Below are positions 7,419 through 16,287 of a stretch of 64,000 nucleotides of DNA, one piece after another. The stretch spans positions 248,001 through 312,000 of the forward strand of contig CANNCA010000006.1 of assembly GCA_947503005.1 (NCBI GenBank). The letters run 5' to 3'. A program made the position numbers and the translations under genes. Below the pieces are notes generated by a model. The model saw only the letters and a program-made list of their open reading frames with translations. It made no database searches and had not been told where the DNA came from. The stretch comes from an uncultured Flavobacteriaceae bacterium (GTDB taxonomy: Bacteria; Bacteroidota; Bacteroidia; Flavobacteriales; Flavobacteriaceae). Every line of letters begins with the position of its first letter. The first letter of the stretch is position 1.

Positions 7419-8348
7419 ATGAAAACTAAAAATTATATTCAGATGATTAAGTACTATCTCTTAACCGTTCTTTTTTTAGGGAGTATTGCCTGCAAAGATA
7501 AATCCGCTGCCGAATCCGAAAATACTAATGAAGTCGCATCTGAAAAAATAAGCGCTCAACAGCTCGGAGGACTCGCTTTATACACTGTACGCGACGCCAT
7601 GGGTGAAGACGCCAAAGCGACCTTGAAAACCGTAGCTGAGACAGGATATCAGAATATCGAAGCCGCGGGTTATTCCGATGGTGCTTATTACGGTATGTCG
7701 CCTAGGGATTTTAAAGCTTATTTGTCTGAGCTTAACCTTATTCCCATAAGTACTCATCAAAGCAGCATAACAATGGAAAATGCGGAAAAAGAAATGGCAG
7801 ATGCCAAAGAAGCTGGTTTTGAGTATTTTGTAGTTCCTGTTCCTCCTATGGGTTTGTTCAAGTATGACAATGCCACAAGTTCAATGAGCATGACGGGCGG
7901 AGCAAAGAATTTGGCCGAGATTTTGGATAGCTTGGGTGAAAAAGCACAGGCGGCAGGACTCCAATTATTATATCACAATCACGATTTTGAATTCAAGGTA
8001 GACGCAGATGGCATTGTACCCATTGATTATTTATTGGAAAACTGTAATCCTGAATTGGTCAATTTTCAAATGGATTTGTTTTGGGTCACCAAGGCCGGAG
8101 CGGATCCCGTGGCGTATTTCGAAAAATATCCAGGTCGTTTTAAAATATGGCATGTGAAAGACATGGATGAAGAAGGGAAATTTGCCCCTGTTGGTAAAGG
8201 CACCATAGATTTTGGGCGAATTCTGGCGGAAAAAGAAATGTCAGGAATGCAGTATTACATGGTGGAGCAAGACAAGACCTTCACTATGGAACCGATAGAG
8301 GCCATAAAAGTAAGTCGCGAAGGAATTCAAAAAATCGGTTTTAAATAA
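7419..8348 (+). CDS. Sugar phosphate isomerase/epimerase-like TIM-barrel lipoprotein
   Basis: This 309-residue protein has an N-terminal lipoprotein signal (hydrophobic YYLLTVLFLGSIAC, with the cysteine followed by a charged linker) and an AP-endonuclease-2/xylose-isomerase-like barrel. Seen: conserved LLYHNHDFEF, FQMDLFWVTKAG and IWHVKDMDEEGKFAPVGKG, which carry the usual metal-binding His/Glu/Asp residues of this fold. An alternative ATG eight codons in (7443) would give a shorter signal. In Bacteroidota such exported family members usually sit in carbohydrate or inositol-type catabolic loci; the substrate here is unknown. Its stop is only two bases from the end of the convergent metZ-like gene. 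Confidence 0.88.
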   Translation: MKTKNYIQMIKYYLLTVLFLGSIACKDKSAAESENTNEVASEKISAQQLGGLALYTVRDAMGEDAKATLKTVAETGYQNIEAAGYSDGAYYGMSPRDFKAYLSELNLIPISTHQSSITMENAEKEMADAKEAGFEYFVVPVPPMGLFKYDNATSSMSMTGGAKNLAEILDSLGEKAQAAGLQLLYHNHDFEFKVDADGIVPIDYLLENCNPELVNFQMDLFWVTKAGADPVAYFEKYPGRFKIWHVKDMDEEGKFAPVGKGTIDFGRILAEKEMSGMQYYMVEQDKTFTMEPIEAIKVSREGIQKIGFK

Positions 8349-8350
8349 TA

Positions 8351-9514
8351 CTATCGGAGTGCCTGTTGAATATCGCCAATAATATCATCGATATGTTCAA
8401 GCCCTACCGATACACGAACCATACCATCAGTAATACCGGTTTCGGCTCTTTCCTCTGAAGATAGTTTGCTGTGAGTTGTTGACGCAGGGTGTGTAACAAT
8501 ACTTCTAGAATCTCCCAAGTTGGCCGAAAGGGATAATAATTTAATGGAATCAAAGAATTTCTGACCTGCTTCTAATCCGCCTTTGACCTCGAAAGCGACA
8601 ACACTGCCCCCGGCTTTCATTTGTTTTTTGGCGATTTCATATTTAGGGTGCGATTTTAAAAAAGGATACCTTACCCATTCTATCTTTTCATGTCCTTCCA
8701 AGAATTCAGCTAATTTCAAGGCATTCTCACAATGACGGTCAACACGAACTGCCAACGTCTCTAAGCTTTTAGAAATCACCCAAGCATTAAATGGCGAAAG
8801 TGCGGGGCCTGTAATTCTTGAAAAACGGTAGATTTTATCTATTAGTACTGTATTACCAACTGTGATTCCCGCTAAAACGCGCCCTTGCCCATCCATCAAT
8901 TTAGTGCCGGAATGGATGACCAAATCCGCTCCGAATTTTATAGGTTGTTGTAAATATGGGGAAGCGAAGCAATTGTCAATTACAAGAATCAAATTGTGTT
9001 TTTTTGCAATCTTGCCTAGTGCTTCCAAATCCAGGATATCAACACCAGGGTTTGTTGGTGACTCCGCATAAATAATTTTAGTTTTTGGTGTAATCAATTT
9101 CTCAATCGAATCTAAATCATCAATCTTGAAATAGGAATGTGAAATATTCCATTTCGGAAAGAAGTTATTCAACAAAGAGTGTGTTGAACCAAAAATACTT
9201 CGTGCCGAAAGGATATGGTCCCCACTTTCTAACAATGAGGCGAATGTTGAGAAAACCGCAGACATTCCCGAAGCAAAAGCAAAACCTGCTTCAGCTCCTT
9301 CCATTTGACAAACTTTGTCCACAAATTCGGACGAATTGGGGTTTGAGTATCGCGAATAAATATTACGCTCTTTTTCTTCCGCAAAGGATGCCCTCATATC
9401 TTCAGCGTCCTCAAATACAAAGCTTGACGTCAAGTACATGGGTACGGAATGCTCCAGGTTTTCAGTTCGATCGAGTTGCGTTCGTATGGCGTTGGTTTCG
9501 AATTGTTTGCTCAT
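8351..9514 (-). CDS. Trans-sulfuration PLP enzyme (O-succinyl/acetylhomoserine sulfhydrylase or cystathionine gamma-synthase type)
   Basis: This is a Cys/Met metabolism PLP-dependent enzyme of about 387 residues. Seen: the N-terminal block ETNAIRTQLDRTENLEHSVPMY, AGFAFASGMSAVF, YAESPTNPGVDILDLEAL, the PLP-lysine motif VIHSGTKLMDGQGRVLAG, and a C-terminal SLGDSRSIVTHPASTTHSKL. I chose the ATG at 9514 (MSKQFETNAI) because the family begins there; an in-frame ATG at 9547 lies inside a repeat element. It is the second enzyme of this family in the locus (see metY at 13204-14496). MetZ, MetB and cystathionine gamma-lyase activities cannot be separated by eye; the met context favours MetZ/MetB. Confidence 0.85.
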   Translation of the reverse strand: MSKQFETNAIRTQLDRTENLEHSVPMYLTSSFVFEDAEDMRASFAEEKERNIYSRYSNPNSSEFVDKVCQMEGAEAGFAFASGMSAVFSTFASLLESGDHILSARSIFGSTHSLLNNFFPKWNISHSYFKIDDLDSIEKLITPKTKIIYAESPTNPGVDILDLEALGKIAKKHNLILVIDNCFASPYLQQPIKFGADLVIHSGTKLMDGQGRVLAGITVGNTVLIDKIYRFSRITGPALSPFNAWVISKSLETLAVRVDRHCENALKLAEFLEGHEKIEWVRYPFLKSHPKYEIAKKQMKAGGSVVAFEVKGGLEAGQKFFDSIKLLSLSANLGDSRSIVTHPASTTHSKLSSEERAETGITDGMVRVSVGLEHIDDIIGDIQQALR

Positions 9515-9545
9515 ATTGAATGTAAAAATCTTTAATGTGTCAGTC

Positions 9546-9613
9546 ATTGCGAGCGAAGCGCGGCAACCTTTTTCATCTTAGTACTAACTTTCATAGGATT
9601 GCTTCGTCGCATT
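9546..9613. repeat. Interspersed inverted-repeat element between met genes
   Basis: The arms ATTGCGAGCGAAGC (9546-9559) and GCTTCGTCGCATT (9601-9613) are imperfect inverted repeats (12 of 14 positions). The text resembles the GC-rich dispersed intergenic repeats (CATTGCGAGCGAAGC type) common in bacterial genomes, and is clearly more GC-rich than the surroundings. No U-tract follows, so it is not an obvious terminator. Confidence 0.5.
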
Positions 9614-9712
9614 GAAATTTTCGTTGTTTAAATCAAATCGTTAGCTCCTCGCAAAGACTTACGATTCAAACGTTCGCAGTTCGTACTTCTAATTTCGTGC
9701 CTCGCACTTCCA

Positions 9713-12700
9713 TCATCCTTTCTCAGCAATTCTCAAAATATCTCCAAAAACTCCGCGCGCGGTAACCGCAGCTCCTGCCCCTGCACCTTGAATGACCAAA
9801 GGGTTTTCTCCGTATGACTCGGTATAGATTTCGATAATAGAATCAGAGCCTTTAACTTGGCCCAAGGCACTTTCTTTTGGCACTGAAATCAGTTTCACAT
9901 CAAGAAGACCTTTTTCTTTTTGAAGATTACCATGCAAATCTCCAACATAACGAAGTACATGACCATCCTTTTGGTTCTTCTTGATTTCATTAAACTTGTC
10001 GTCAAGCATTCCCAGGTTTTTAAGAAAATACTCGGGTTTTCCCTTTTGCAATTGTTCAGGAATCAAATTCTGGATTTTAATATCAGAGAATTCATTGCCT
10101 AAATCAAGTTCGCGTGCCAAAATCAATAGTTTCCTACCGACATCGTTACCTGATAAATCTTCTCTTGGATCCGGTTCGGTAAATCCTTGGTGCATAGCAT
10201 CTTTTAAAATCTGCGAAAAAGGAGCATTTACCTCAGAAAAAGTATTAAAAATATAGCTTAGTGATCCTGAAAACACACCTTTGATCCTAGTGATATTCTC
10301 CCCGGAAAGGTGTAATAATTTAATCGTATCGATTAGAGGTAAACCTGCGCCCACATTGGTTTCGTACAGATACTGCTTTTGATTTTTTGCCAGCTCTTCC
10401 CGTAACAATTGGTAATAGTCATAACCCAAGGTATTTGCAATTTTATTGGAGGAGACCAAATCAAAGCCATTCTCAACGAAATCAAAATAATGTGCTACGA
10501 AATCTTGACTAGCAGTATTATCGACCACTATCAAATTCTCTAAATGGTTTTCCTTAGCATATTCAAAAATATCATCTACTTTATATGCAATACCTTTTGC
10601 CTTAATCACAGATTTCCAAGACTTCGGAATTCCTTTTTTATTAAGCAATAGCTTCCGAGAATTTGCTACGGCAAATACATTCAAATCGATTCCCTTTCTT
10701 TTGGCAATAGTTTCCGATGATTTTAATATCTGGTCTATTAATGTTCCTCCAACATTTCCGTGACCGAATATGGCCAAGTTCACCTTTTTACTAATTCCAA
10801 AGATTTGCCCGTGCATTACGTTCAAAGCTTTATGAAGGTCTGTCTTTTTAAGAACCAAACTCACATTCTTTCCAGATACCGTATTGTTGAAGAGCAATGG
10901 TACAATCTGATTCTTTATTAGGGCATTGTAAGGTTTGTGAAACGTACTTAGATCTTGCCCAACAATTGAAACTACAGAGACATCATTGACTACTGTAATC
11001 ATGTTAATATCCTTGGACTTGAAATCAACCGAAAACTCATTTTCAAGGGCATGTTTTGCCTTTTTGGCGTTACTTTCATTTACGACAAGACCAATACCTC
11101 GTTCTGATGAACCTTGCGATATAATACTAACATTAATGTTTTTTTCTTCCAGCGCTCTAAAAATTCTAGCGTCTATTCCCACTTTGCCCAGTAAACCCCT
11201 ACCTTCAAGATTTACCAAAGAAACATCTTCAATGACCGACAATGATTTAATGCCATCTTTGCTTGATTTCGCACTAATCAGTGTACCCTCATTATCATTA
11301 TTAAAGGTATTGAGAATTCGTAAGGGGATATTTTTCTCAATTAACGGAATAATAGTTTTAGCATGAAGAATGGTCGCCCCGAAGTTTGCCAATTCATTTG
11401 CTTCAGCATAAGAAAGATTAGCTAATCGTCTCGCCTCTTGTACAAAGTCAGGGTTGGCAGTAAAAATACCATCTACATGGGTATAGTTCTGTAATTCTTC
11501 CGCATCTAGAAAATTCGCTAAAAGGGCCGCTGAATAATTACTGCCATTCCTCCCTAAGGTAGTAGTTTGCCCATCTAAGGTAGAAGCAATAAAACCTGTA
11601 AAAACGGGAACAACATCAGAAGAAAGTTTTGAGAATTTCATTAGCACGTTCTCCTTTGAAACATCTTCAAGTAATTTGGCATCGCCGAAAGAATCATCCG
11701 TTTTGAATAGTGTTCGCGCATCAATAAATTGTGCATTGACACCTTTTCCTATCAATAATTTGGTCAGTAATTTTCCAGAAATCAATTCTCCATAGGCCAA
11801 AACTTCATCTTTAATTTTAGCGCTGTAATCTCCTAGCAAAGAAACACCCTCAAAAAGCTTTGCTAGATTTTTAAACTCCTCTGAAAGATTTACATTTCCG
11901 AAAGTATGCTGCTGGTATTTTTCGAAAGCTTCGAAATCTTTGGTGTAATTTTTCCCCTTAGCCGCTTTTTCTAGCATCGCCTCCAATTGGTCCGTGGCCT
12001 TTTCGCGTGCCGAAAGTACCACGGCAATGTTCTCACCCTCGCTCACCTTTGAAGTAATTACCTCTAGTACAAGACCTATACCCTCCCCATTGCTCAACGA
12101 TTTTCCTCCAAACTTAAGGATCTTCACTTTTTTGGATTTTCCATTTTTATGAAAAATTCCATTGAGGAGATTTTCCAACTGTTCAAACTCTATCAAAAAT
12201 GCATCGTGACCATGAAGGGATTGAATCTCTCCATAAGTTACATTGCTGTTGGCTTGGGCAATCTGTTTGAACGTCTCTTTGTTTTCATCCGCGGTAAAGA
12301 ACAGATCAGAATCTACACCAACTATATGTATGTTGGTATCACTGTTTTGCAGGTTTATGAAATTCTCATTTCCATCTCTAGTTACATCAATAGTTTTTAG
12401 TAACTGATTCATTAGCTTATAGGCTGAAAGCTGAAAACGTTCTTGGAGCTTTTCGCCATGGTGCATCAACCAACTTTCTACATTAAAAACCTGCAGTGCT
12501 TCGTTTGTACTTCTTTTAAAACGTTCTTTGAATGATTCGGGAGTTCGATAACACAACATGGCGTGCATTCTTGCATCATGTACAGGTTTTTTCGAATTCA
12601 CCAAAAATTGTTCCTGAATCTGGCAATTGGCTATCAACCAATCCGTAGACTTCCAATCTGAAGCAACTGGAATTAAGTGCTTGATCAGATTAGGATTTAG

Positions 12701-13099
12701 AGCTGCCATTTCCCATGCGATACCACCTCCTAAAGAACCTCCGATTACAGCGTATAAAGAATCTATTTTAAGCTGTTGCAGTCCATTTAGAAAGATGTGT
12801 GCAATATCACCCGCTACAAAATCCTTATAATTATCAATGACAAATTTATCATATCCGTTACCAGGTATATTGAAACTTAATATGGTATATTTTTTTGTAT
12901 CGATGCACTTACCATCTCCTATTAACGCAGACCACCAACCTTCTTTTCCAGTAACATTTGAATTTCCAGTTAAGGCATGATTAACCAAAACTATTGGTGC
13001 CGATTGCAGCTTTTTGCCAAAAAGTTGGTACGACAAAGCTATATCTTGGGTTACCCCACTTATGGCTGTGTAGTTTTTTATTTTGAGATGATGGAGCAT
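9713..13099 (-). CDS. Trifunctional homoserine O-acetyltransferase / aspartokinase / homoserine dehydrogenase
   Basis: This 1128-residue fusion has three parts. Residues ~1-325 are a MetX-like alpha/beta hydrolase (VLVNHALTGNSN; nucleophile Ser122 in GGSLGGG; late Asp in GVDSDLFF and His in LHGHDAF). Residues ~326-770 are an aspartokinase (KILKFGGKSL, GRNGSNYSAALLANF) with two ACT regions (GRGLLGKVGIDARIF; VGQDLSTFHKPYNAL). The rest is a homoserine dehydrogenase (NLAIFGHGNVGGTLID, NVGAGLPLIDTIK, GVFSGSLSYIFNTF). It would cover aspartate phosphorylation, reduction to homoserine and acetylation for MetY. The kinase motif normally reads KFGGTS; here lysine replaces threonine. It lies between metY and the metZ-like gene, all on one strand. 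Confidence 0.93.
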   Translation of the reverse strand: MLHHLKIKNYTAISGVTQDIALSYQLFGKKLQSAPIVLVNHALTGNSNVTGKEGWWSALIGDGKCIDTKKYTILSFNIPGNGYDKFVIDNYKDFVAGDIAHIFLNGLQQLKIDSLYAVIGGSLGGGIAWEMAALNPNLIKHLIPVASDWKSTDWLIANCQIQEQFLVNSKKPVHDARMHAMLCYRTPESFKERFKRSTNEALQVFNVESWLMHHGEKLQERFQLSAYKLMNQLLKTIDVTRDGNENFINLQNSDTNIHIVGVDSDLFFTADENKETFKQIAQANSNVTYGEIQSLHGHDAFLIEFEQLENLLNGIFHKNGKSKKVKILKFGGKSLSNGEGIGLVLEVITSKVSEGENIAVVLSAREKATDQLEAMLEKAAKGKNYTKDFEAFEKYQQHTFGNVNLSEEFKNLAKLFEGVSLLGDYSAKIKDEVLAYGELISGKLLTKLLIGKGVNAQFIDARTLFKTDDSFGDAKLLEDVSKENVLMKFSKLSSDVVPVFTGFIASTLDGQTTTLGRNGSNYSAALLANFLDAEELQNYTHVDGIFTANPDFVQEARRLANLSYAEANELANFGATILHAKTIIPLIEKNIPLRILNTFNNDNEGTLISAKSSKDGIKSLSVIEDVSLVNLEGRGLLGKVGIDARIFRALEEKNINVSIISQGSSERGIGLVVNESNAKKAKHALENEFSVDFKSKDINMITVVNDVSVVSIVGQDLSTFHKPYNALIKNQIVPLLFNNTVSGKNVSLVLKKTDLHKALNVMHGQIFGISKKVNLAIFGHGNVGGTLIDQILKSSETIAKRKGIDLNVFAVANSRKLLLNKKGIPKSWKSVIKAKGIAYKVDDIFEYAKENHLENLIVVDNTASQDFVAHYFDFVENGFDLVSSNKIANTLGYDYYQLLREELAKNQKQYLYETNVGAGLPLIDTIKLLHLSGENITRIKGVFSGSLSYIFNTFSEVNAPFSQILKDAMHQGFTEPDPREDLSGNDVGRKLLILARELDLGNEFSDIKIQNLIPEQLQKGKPEYFLKNLGMLDDKFNEIKKNQKDGHVLRYVGDLHGNLQKEKGLLDVKLISVPKESALGQVKGSDSIIEIYTESYGENPLVIQGAGAGAAVTARGVFGDILRIAEKG

Positions 13100-13128
13100 T
13101 GACTAACTTTTAAAAGTATAATTCTGTC

Positions 13129-13183
13129 AGTTCGAGCGGAATCGAGATGTTTTCAGAAAGCCCTTATTGACTCCGCTCGAACT
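13129..13183. repeat. Interspersed hairpin repeat (GTTCGAGCGGA family)
   Basis: A perfect 12-bp inverted repeat, AGTTCGAGCGGA at 13129-13140 and TCCGCTCGAACT at 13172-13183, encloses a 31-base loop. It resembles the dispersed 'CAGTTCGAGCG...CGCTCGAACT' intergenic elements of Bacteroidota. It separates metY from the trifunctional gene. No U-tract follows, so it may act as an RNA stability or mobile repeat element rather than a terminator. Confidence 0.55.
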
Positions 13184-13203
13184 CACAGTTAACAAATATG
13201 ATG

Positions 13204-14496
13204 TTACGCCAAAACAGTTTTATCAATGGTGGTAAAAGCATTTTCCAGATCCGCTTTTAAATCTTCGATATCCTCTAATCCTACAGAAAGGCGAATTAAA
13301 TCTTGGCCTACACCTGCAGCTTCTTGTTGTTCAGCTGTTAATTGCTGATGTGTAGTACTTGCCGGGTGAATAATTAGGGATTTGGTATCTCCGATATTTG
13401 CAAGTAGAGAAAATACTTTAGTCGCATCGGTCAATTTTTTAGCTGCTTCAAAACCACCTTTTACGCCAAAGGTCACCAATCCGCTCTGTCCGTTTGGTAA
13501 ATACTCTTTCGCCAAATCGTAATATTTATTACCTTTTAATCCCGGATAGTTTACCCATGCTACTTCTTCCCTACCTTCTAACCAGGTTGCCAATTCTAAA
13601 GCATTTGCGCTGTGTTGCTTTATCCTAACTGGAAGTGTTTCTAAACCTTGTAGAATCTGAAAGGCGTTAAACGGACTCAAGGCTCCTCCAAAATCCCGTA
13701 ATCCTTCTAAGATAAGTTTGAAGGTGAACGCAGCGGCACCTAAAGCTTCGCTATAAACCAAACCATGATAACCAGCAGATGGCTCCGTGAATTCTGGAAA
13801 TTTTCCGTTGGTCCAATCAAAAGTACCTGCATCTATTATGGCTCCTCCAAGAGAGTTTCCTTGACCGCCAATATACTTTGTTAGTGAATGAACTACAAGG
13901 TTCGCGCCATGTTCAATTGGGTTCAAAAGGCCCGGAGTAGCGACCGTATTGTCAACTATAAATGGAACTTTAGCTGCTTTGGCCTCTTTTGAAATTGCTT
14001 TTAAGTCTAAAACATCCAACTTCGGATTCCCCAAAGATTCTACAAAAAAGGCCCTTGTGTTTTCTTGAACCGCTTCTCCGAAACTTTCTGGATTTGAAGC
14101 ATCTACGAAAGACGTGGTAATGCCCAGTCTCGGTAAGGTAACATTTAACAGATTGAAGGTCCCCCCATATAAACTGCTAGAGGCAACAATGTGATCACCT
14201 GCTTTTAAAAGTGTCAATAATCCTGTGGAAATAGCCGCGGTGCCCGAGGCAAATACTACTGCTCCAACACCACCTTCCACCGCAGCCAGACGATCCTGCA
14301 ATATCTGGTTGGTAGGATTGTTCAAGCGTGTGTAAATAAATCCTAATTCCGCTAAAGAGAATAAGTTGGCGGCGTGATCGGTGTCATTAAAAACGTACGA
14401 TGTTGTTTGATAAATGGGCACTGCTCTTGTTCCACCAGTTTGCGCAGTGTCGTGACCTGCATGTAAAGCGTTTGTTGCTAATTTTTGTGTACTCAT
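13204..14496 (-). CDS. metY: O-acetylhomoserine sulfhydrylase
   Basis: This 430-residue PLP enzyme makes homocysteine from O-acetylhomoserine and sulfide, joining the sulfide from the left-hand genes to the homoserine branch of the fusion protein. Seen: TNALHAGHDTAQTGGTRAVPIYQTTSY at the N-terminus, the YTRLNNPT block, the PLP-lysine motif VVHSLTKYIGGQGNSLGG, and SLLANIGDTKSLIIHPASTTHQQL near the C-terminus; the ~430 length and internal insertion are typical of MetY rather than MetB/MetZ. A SAM-I riboswitch with a terminator lies ~190-300 bases upstream. The ATG at 14496 overlaps the stop of a possible 17-codon leader ORF. Confidence 0.94.
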   Translation of the reverse strand: MSTQKLATNALHAGHDTAQTGGTRAVPIYQTTSYVFNDTDHAANLFSLAELGFIYTRLNNPTNQILQDRLAAVEGGVGAVVFASGTAAISTGLLTLLKAGDHIVASSSLYGGTFNLLNVTLPRLGITTSFVDASNPESFGEAVQENTRAFFVESLGNPKLDVLDLKAISKEAKAAKVPFIVDNTVATPGLLNPIEHGANLVVHSLTKYIGGQGNSLGGAIIDAGTFDWTNGKFPEFTEPSAGYHGLVYSEALGAAAFTFKLILEGLRDFGGALSPFNAFQILQGLETLPVRIKQHSANALELATWLEGREEVAWVNYPGLKGNKYYDLAKEYLPNGQSGLVTFGVKGGFEAAKKLTDATKVFSLLANIGDTKSLIIHPASTTHQQLTAEQQEAAGVGQDLIRLSVGLEDIEDLKADLENAFTTIDKTVLA

Positions 14497-14546
14497 GATT
14501 TTTGATTTAAATAAATTATTAGTTCATGTTTAAAGATTCCAGCCAT
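14493..14546 (-). CDS. Possible 17-codon leader ORF overlapping the metY start
   Basis: Between the SAM-I terminator and metY, an ATG at 14546 opens a short frame encoding MAGIFKHELIIYLNQKS, whose TGA shares the ATGA overlap with the metY ATG. Such overlaps usually mean translational coupling. No clear ribosome binding site is visible, and an ORF this short can arise by chance. Confidence 0.25.
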   Translation of the reverse strand: MAGIFKHELIIYLNQKS

Positions 14547-14682
14547 CGCCAAAATGACAATAAATACTTATTTAAAGTCAAACCCTTGATACCGACATTG
14601 CAGCAAGGTTAAATCAAAAAGTTATAAGAAAGAGAGAATTACCGTAATGTAATTCTTTTCGTTATCTATTCTTGATTATACT

Positions 14683-14709
14683 AAAAAAGTTGCTGAAACA
14701 TGTTCAGCA
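14683..14709 (-). terminator. Riboswitch-associated intrinsic terminator
   Basis: On the minus strand the 7-bp stem TGCTGAA/TTCAGCA with a five-base loop is followed by AAC and six U residues. It begins on the last base of the SAM-I P1 helix, the usual place for the expression platform of a transcription-terminating S-box. Confidence 0.8.
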
Positions 14710-14795
14710 TCAAGATAGAATTTAGCACCTTCTTAGTTATGGGAACTAAGGGTTGCTAAGGCTTCATAGGGTCTAATCCCTCCACCTTTCTTGAT
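14709..14795 (-). ncRNA. SAM-I (S-box) riboswitch
   Basis: Read on the minus strand, P1 pairs ATCAAGA (14795-14789) with TCTTGAT (14715-14709). Between them are the S-box core elements AGGTGGAGGGA, ACCCTATGAAGCC, TAGCAACC, a variable stem-loop (CTTAGTT/AACTAAG), and AAGGTGCTAAATTC. All match the established SAM-I consensus in order. An intrinsic terminator follows directly, and metY starts about 210 bases downstream, so SAM binding should end transcription before metY and whatever is cotranscribed with it. Confidence 0.93.
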
Positions 14796-14942
14796 AACTA
14801 TTCAATACGTGTTTGAACTTTGAAAAAACAAATTAAAGTCAGAATTGTCTAAAAACCTAATGAAATATGTAAAAAACAGATTTTCATCGAATTCTGTTAT
14901 TTATCTATAATTAATTCAAAGGAAGGAGACCCCTGCTAAAAT

Positions 14943-16199
14943 CTAGATTTTGAACACCTTCTTAATTTCCTGCACCTTATCCAATTTCTCCCATGTAAAA
15001 AGTTCAACTTGCATTTCGACCCTTCCATTATAGGGGGACTCAAAAACCTTTGTTATAGTTTTGGATTCTCTACCCATATGACCATAGGCCGCTGTTTCTA
15101 AATAAATGGGGTTACGCAATTTTAGTCTTTTTTCGATGGCAAAGGGTCTCATATCAAACAACTTTTCAACCTTTTTGGCAATCTCCCCGTCGGTCATTTG
15201 AACATTGGCAGTTCCGTAGGTATCAACGAAAATAGAAGTAGGCTCAACAACTCCTATGGCATAACTAACCTGAACCAAAATTTCATCAGCAACACCGGCG
15301 GCAACCAAATTCTTTGCGGCATGACGGGCTGCATAGGCAGCGCTCCTATCCACTTTACTTGGGTCTTTTCCACTAAAAGCCCCACCACCATGTGCGCCTT
15401 TGCCTCCATAAGTATCAACAATTATCTTTCTTCCCGTTAAGCCTGAATCACCATGAGGCCCACCTATGACGAATTTTCCCGTAGGATTGATATGATATTT
15501 AATCTGATCATCGAACAAGTTCTGTATTTTCTTCGGGAGTTTCTTTTTCACCTTCGGAATCAAAATCCCGATAATATCTTTCTTGATCTTCGCCAACATC
15601 TTTTCATCATTCTTGTGAAAAGGATCGTGTTGGGTCGAAACCACGATAGTATCAATTCGCTGTGGCACGTTGTCGTCCGAATATTCTATGGTAACTTGAG
15701 ATTTGGCGTCAGGTCTTAAGTAGCTAATCTCCTTTCCTTTTCGACGCAAATCGGCCAAAACCTCTAATATTTTATGTGAAATATCAAGAGCCAAGGGCAT
15801 GTAATTGGAGGTTTCTTTTGTGGCATAACCAAACATCATTCCTTGATCTCCTGCGCCTTGCTCCTCTTTTTTTCCGCGATCAACACCTTGATTGATTTCT
15901 TGAGACTGTTCATGAATCAGTGAAATGACCCCACAAGAATCTCCACTGAATTGGTACTCTCCTTTAGTGTAACCAATCTTATTGATGACCGTTCTGGCAA
16001 TATTTTGAACATCAAGATAAGTATCACTTTTCACTTCACCGGCCAGCACTACCTGCCCAGTCGTCACTAAGGTCTCACAAGCAACTTTACTTTCAGGATC
16101 AAAAGCCAAGAAACTATCCAATAAGGCGTCACTTATTTGGTCGGCAACCTTATCTGGATGGCCTTCACTAACAGATTCGGAGGTAAATAGATATGACAT
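14943..16199 (-). CDS. metK: S-adenosylmethionine synthetase
   Basis: This 418-residue enzyme joins methionine and ATP to form S-adenosylmethionine in the cytoplasm. Seen: the N-terminal [21 protein letters not shown], the ATP-binding [12 protein letters not shown], the [13 protein letters not shown] and [19 protein letters not shown] signatures, and the C-terminal domain ending in a lysine-rich tail. It is somewhat longer than E. coli MetK (384), with insertions in the central part ([16 protein letters not shown]). A SAM-II type riboswitch ~90-140 bases upstream points to feedback control by its own product. The 446-base gap to metY holds the SAM-I riboswitch, so the two genes are separately controlled. 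Confidence 0.97.
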   Translation of the reverse strand: MSYLFTSESVSEGHPDKVADQISDALLDSFLAFDPESKVACETLVTTGQVVLAGEVKSDTYLDVQNIARTVINKIGYTKGEYQFSGDSCGVISLIHEQSQEINQGVDRGKKEEQGAGDQGMMFGYATKETSNYMPLALDISHKILEVLADLRRKGKEISYLRPDAKSQVTIEYSDDNVPQRIDTIVVSTQHDPFHKNDEKMLAKIKKDIIGILIPKVKKKLPKKIQNLFDDQIKYHINPTGKFVIGGPHGDSGLTGRKIIVDTYGGKGAHGGGAFSGKDPSKVDRSAAYAARHAAKNLVAAGVADEILVQVSYAIGVVEPTSIFVDTYGTANVQMTDGEIAKKVEKLFDMRPFAIEKRLKLRNPIYLETAAYGHMGRESKTITKVFESPYNGRVEMQVELFTWEKLDKVQEIKKVFKI

Positions 16200-16287
16200 G
16201 TTTGTAAAATTATTTTGAGAGGAATTTGACGAAATTCAGATAAAGTAGTTCATTTTCTCGGAAGAGATTCCAAACTCAATTTGGAAT

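Noticed and set aside
13129-13183. Hairpin between the trifunctional gene and metY as a terminator
   Set aside because: The stem is strong but the loop is 31 bases long and no T-run follows on either strand; it is better called a dispersed repeat.
14581-14622. Second SAM-II-like element in the metY leader (TGATTTAACC...TGCAA on the minus strand)
   Set aside because: It shares the loop core words, but no P1 complement flanks it and the AAATGCTAAA tail is missing; it folds better as a simple AACCTTG/CAAGGGTT hairpin.
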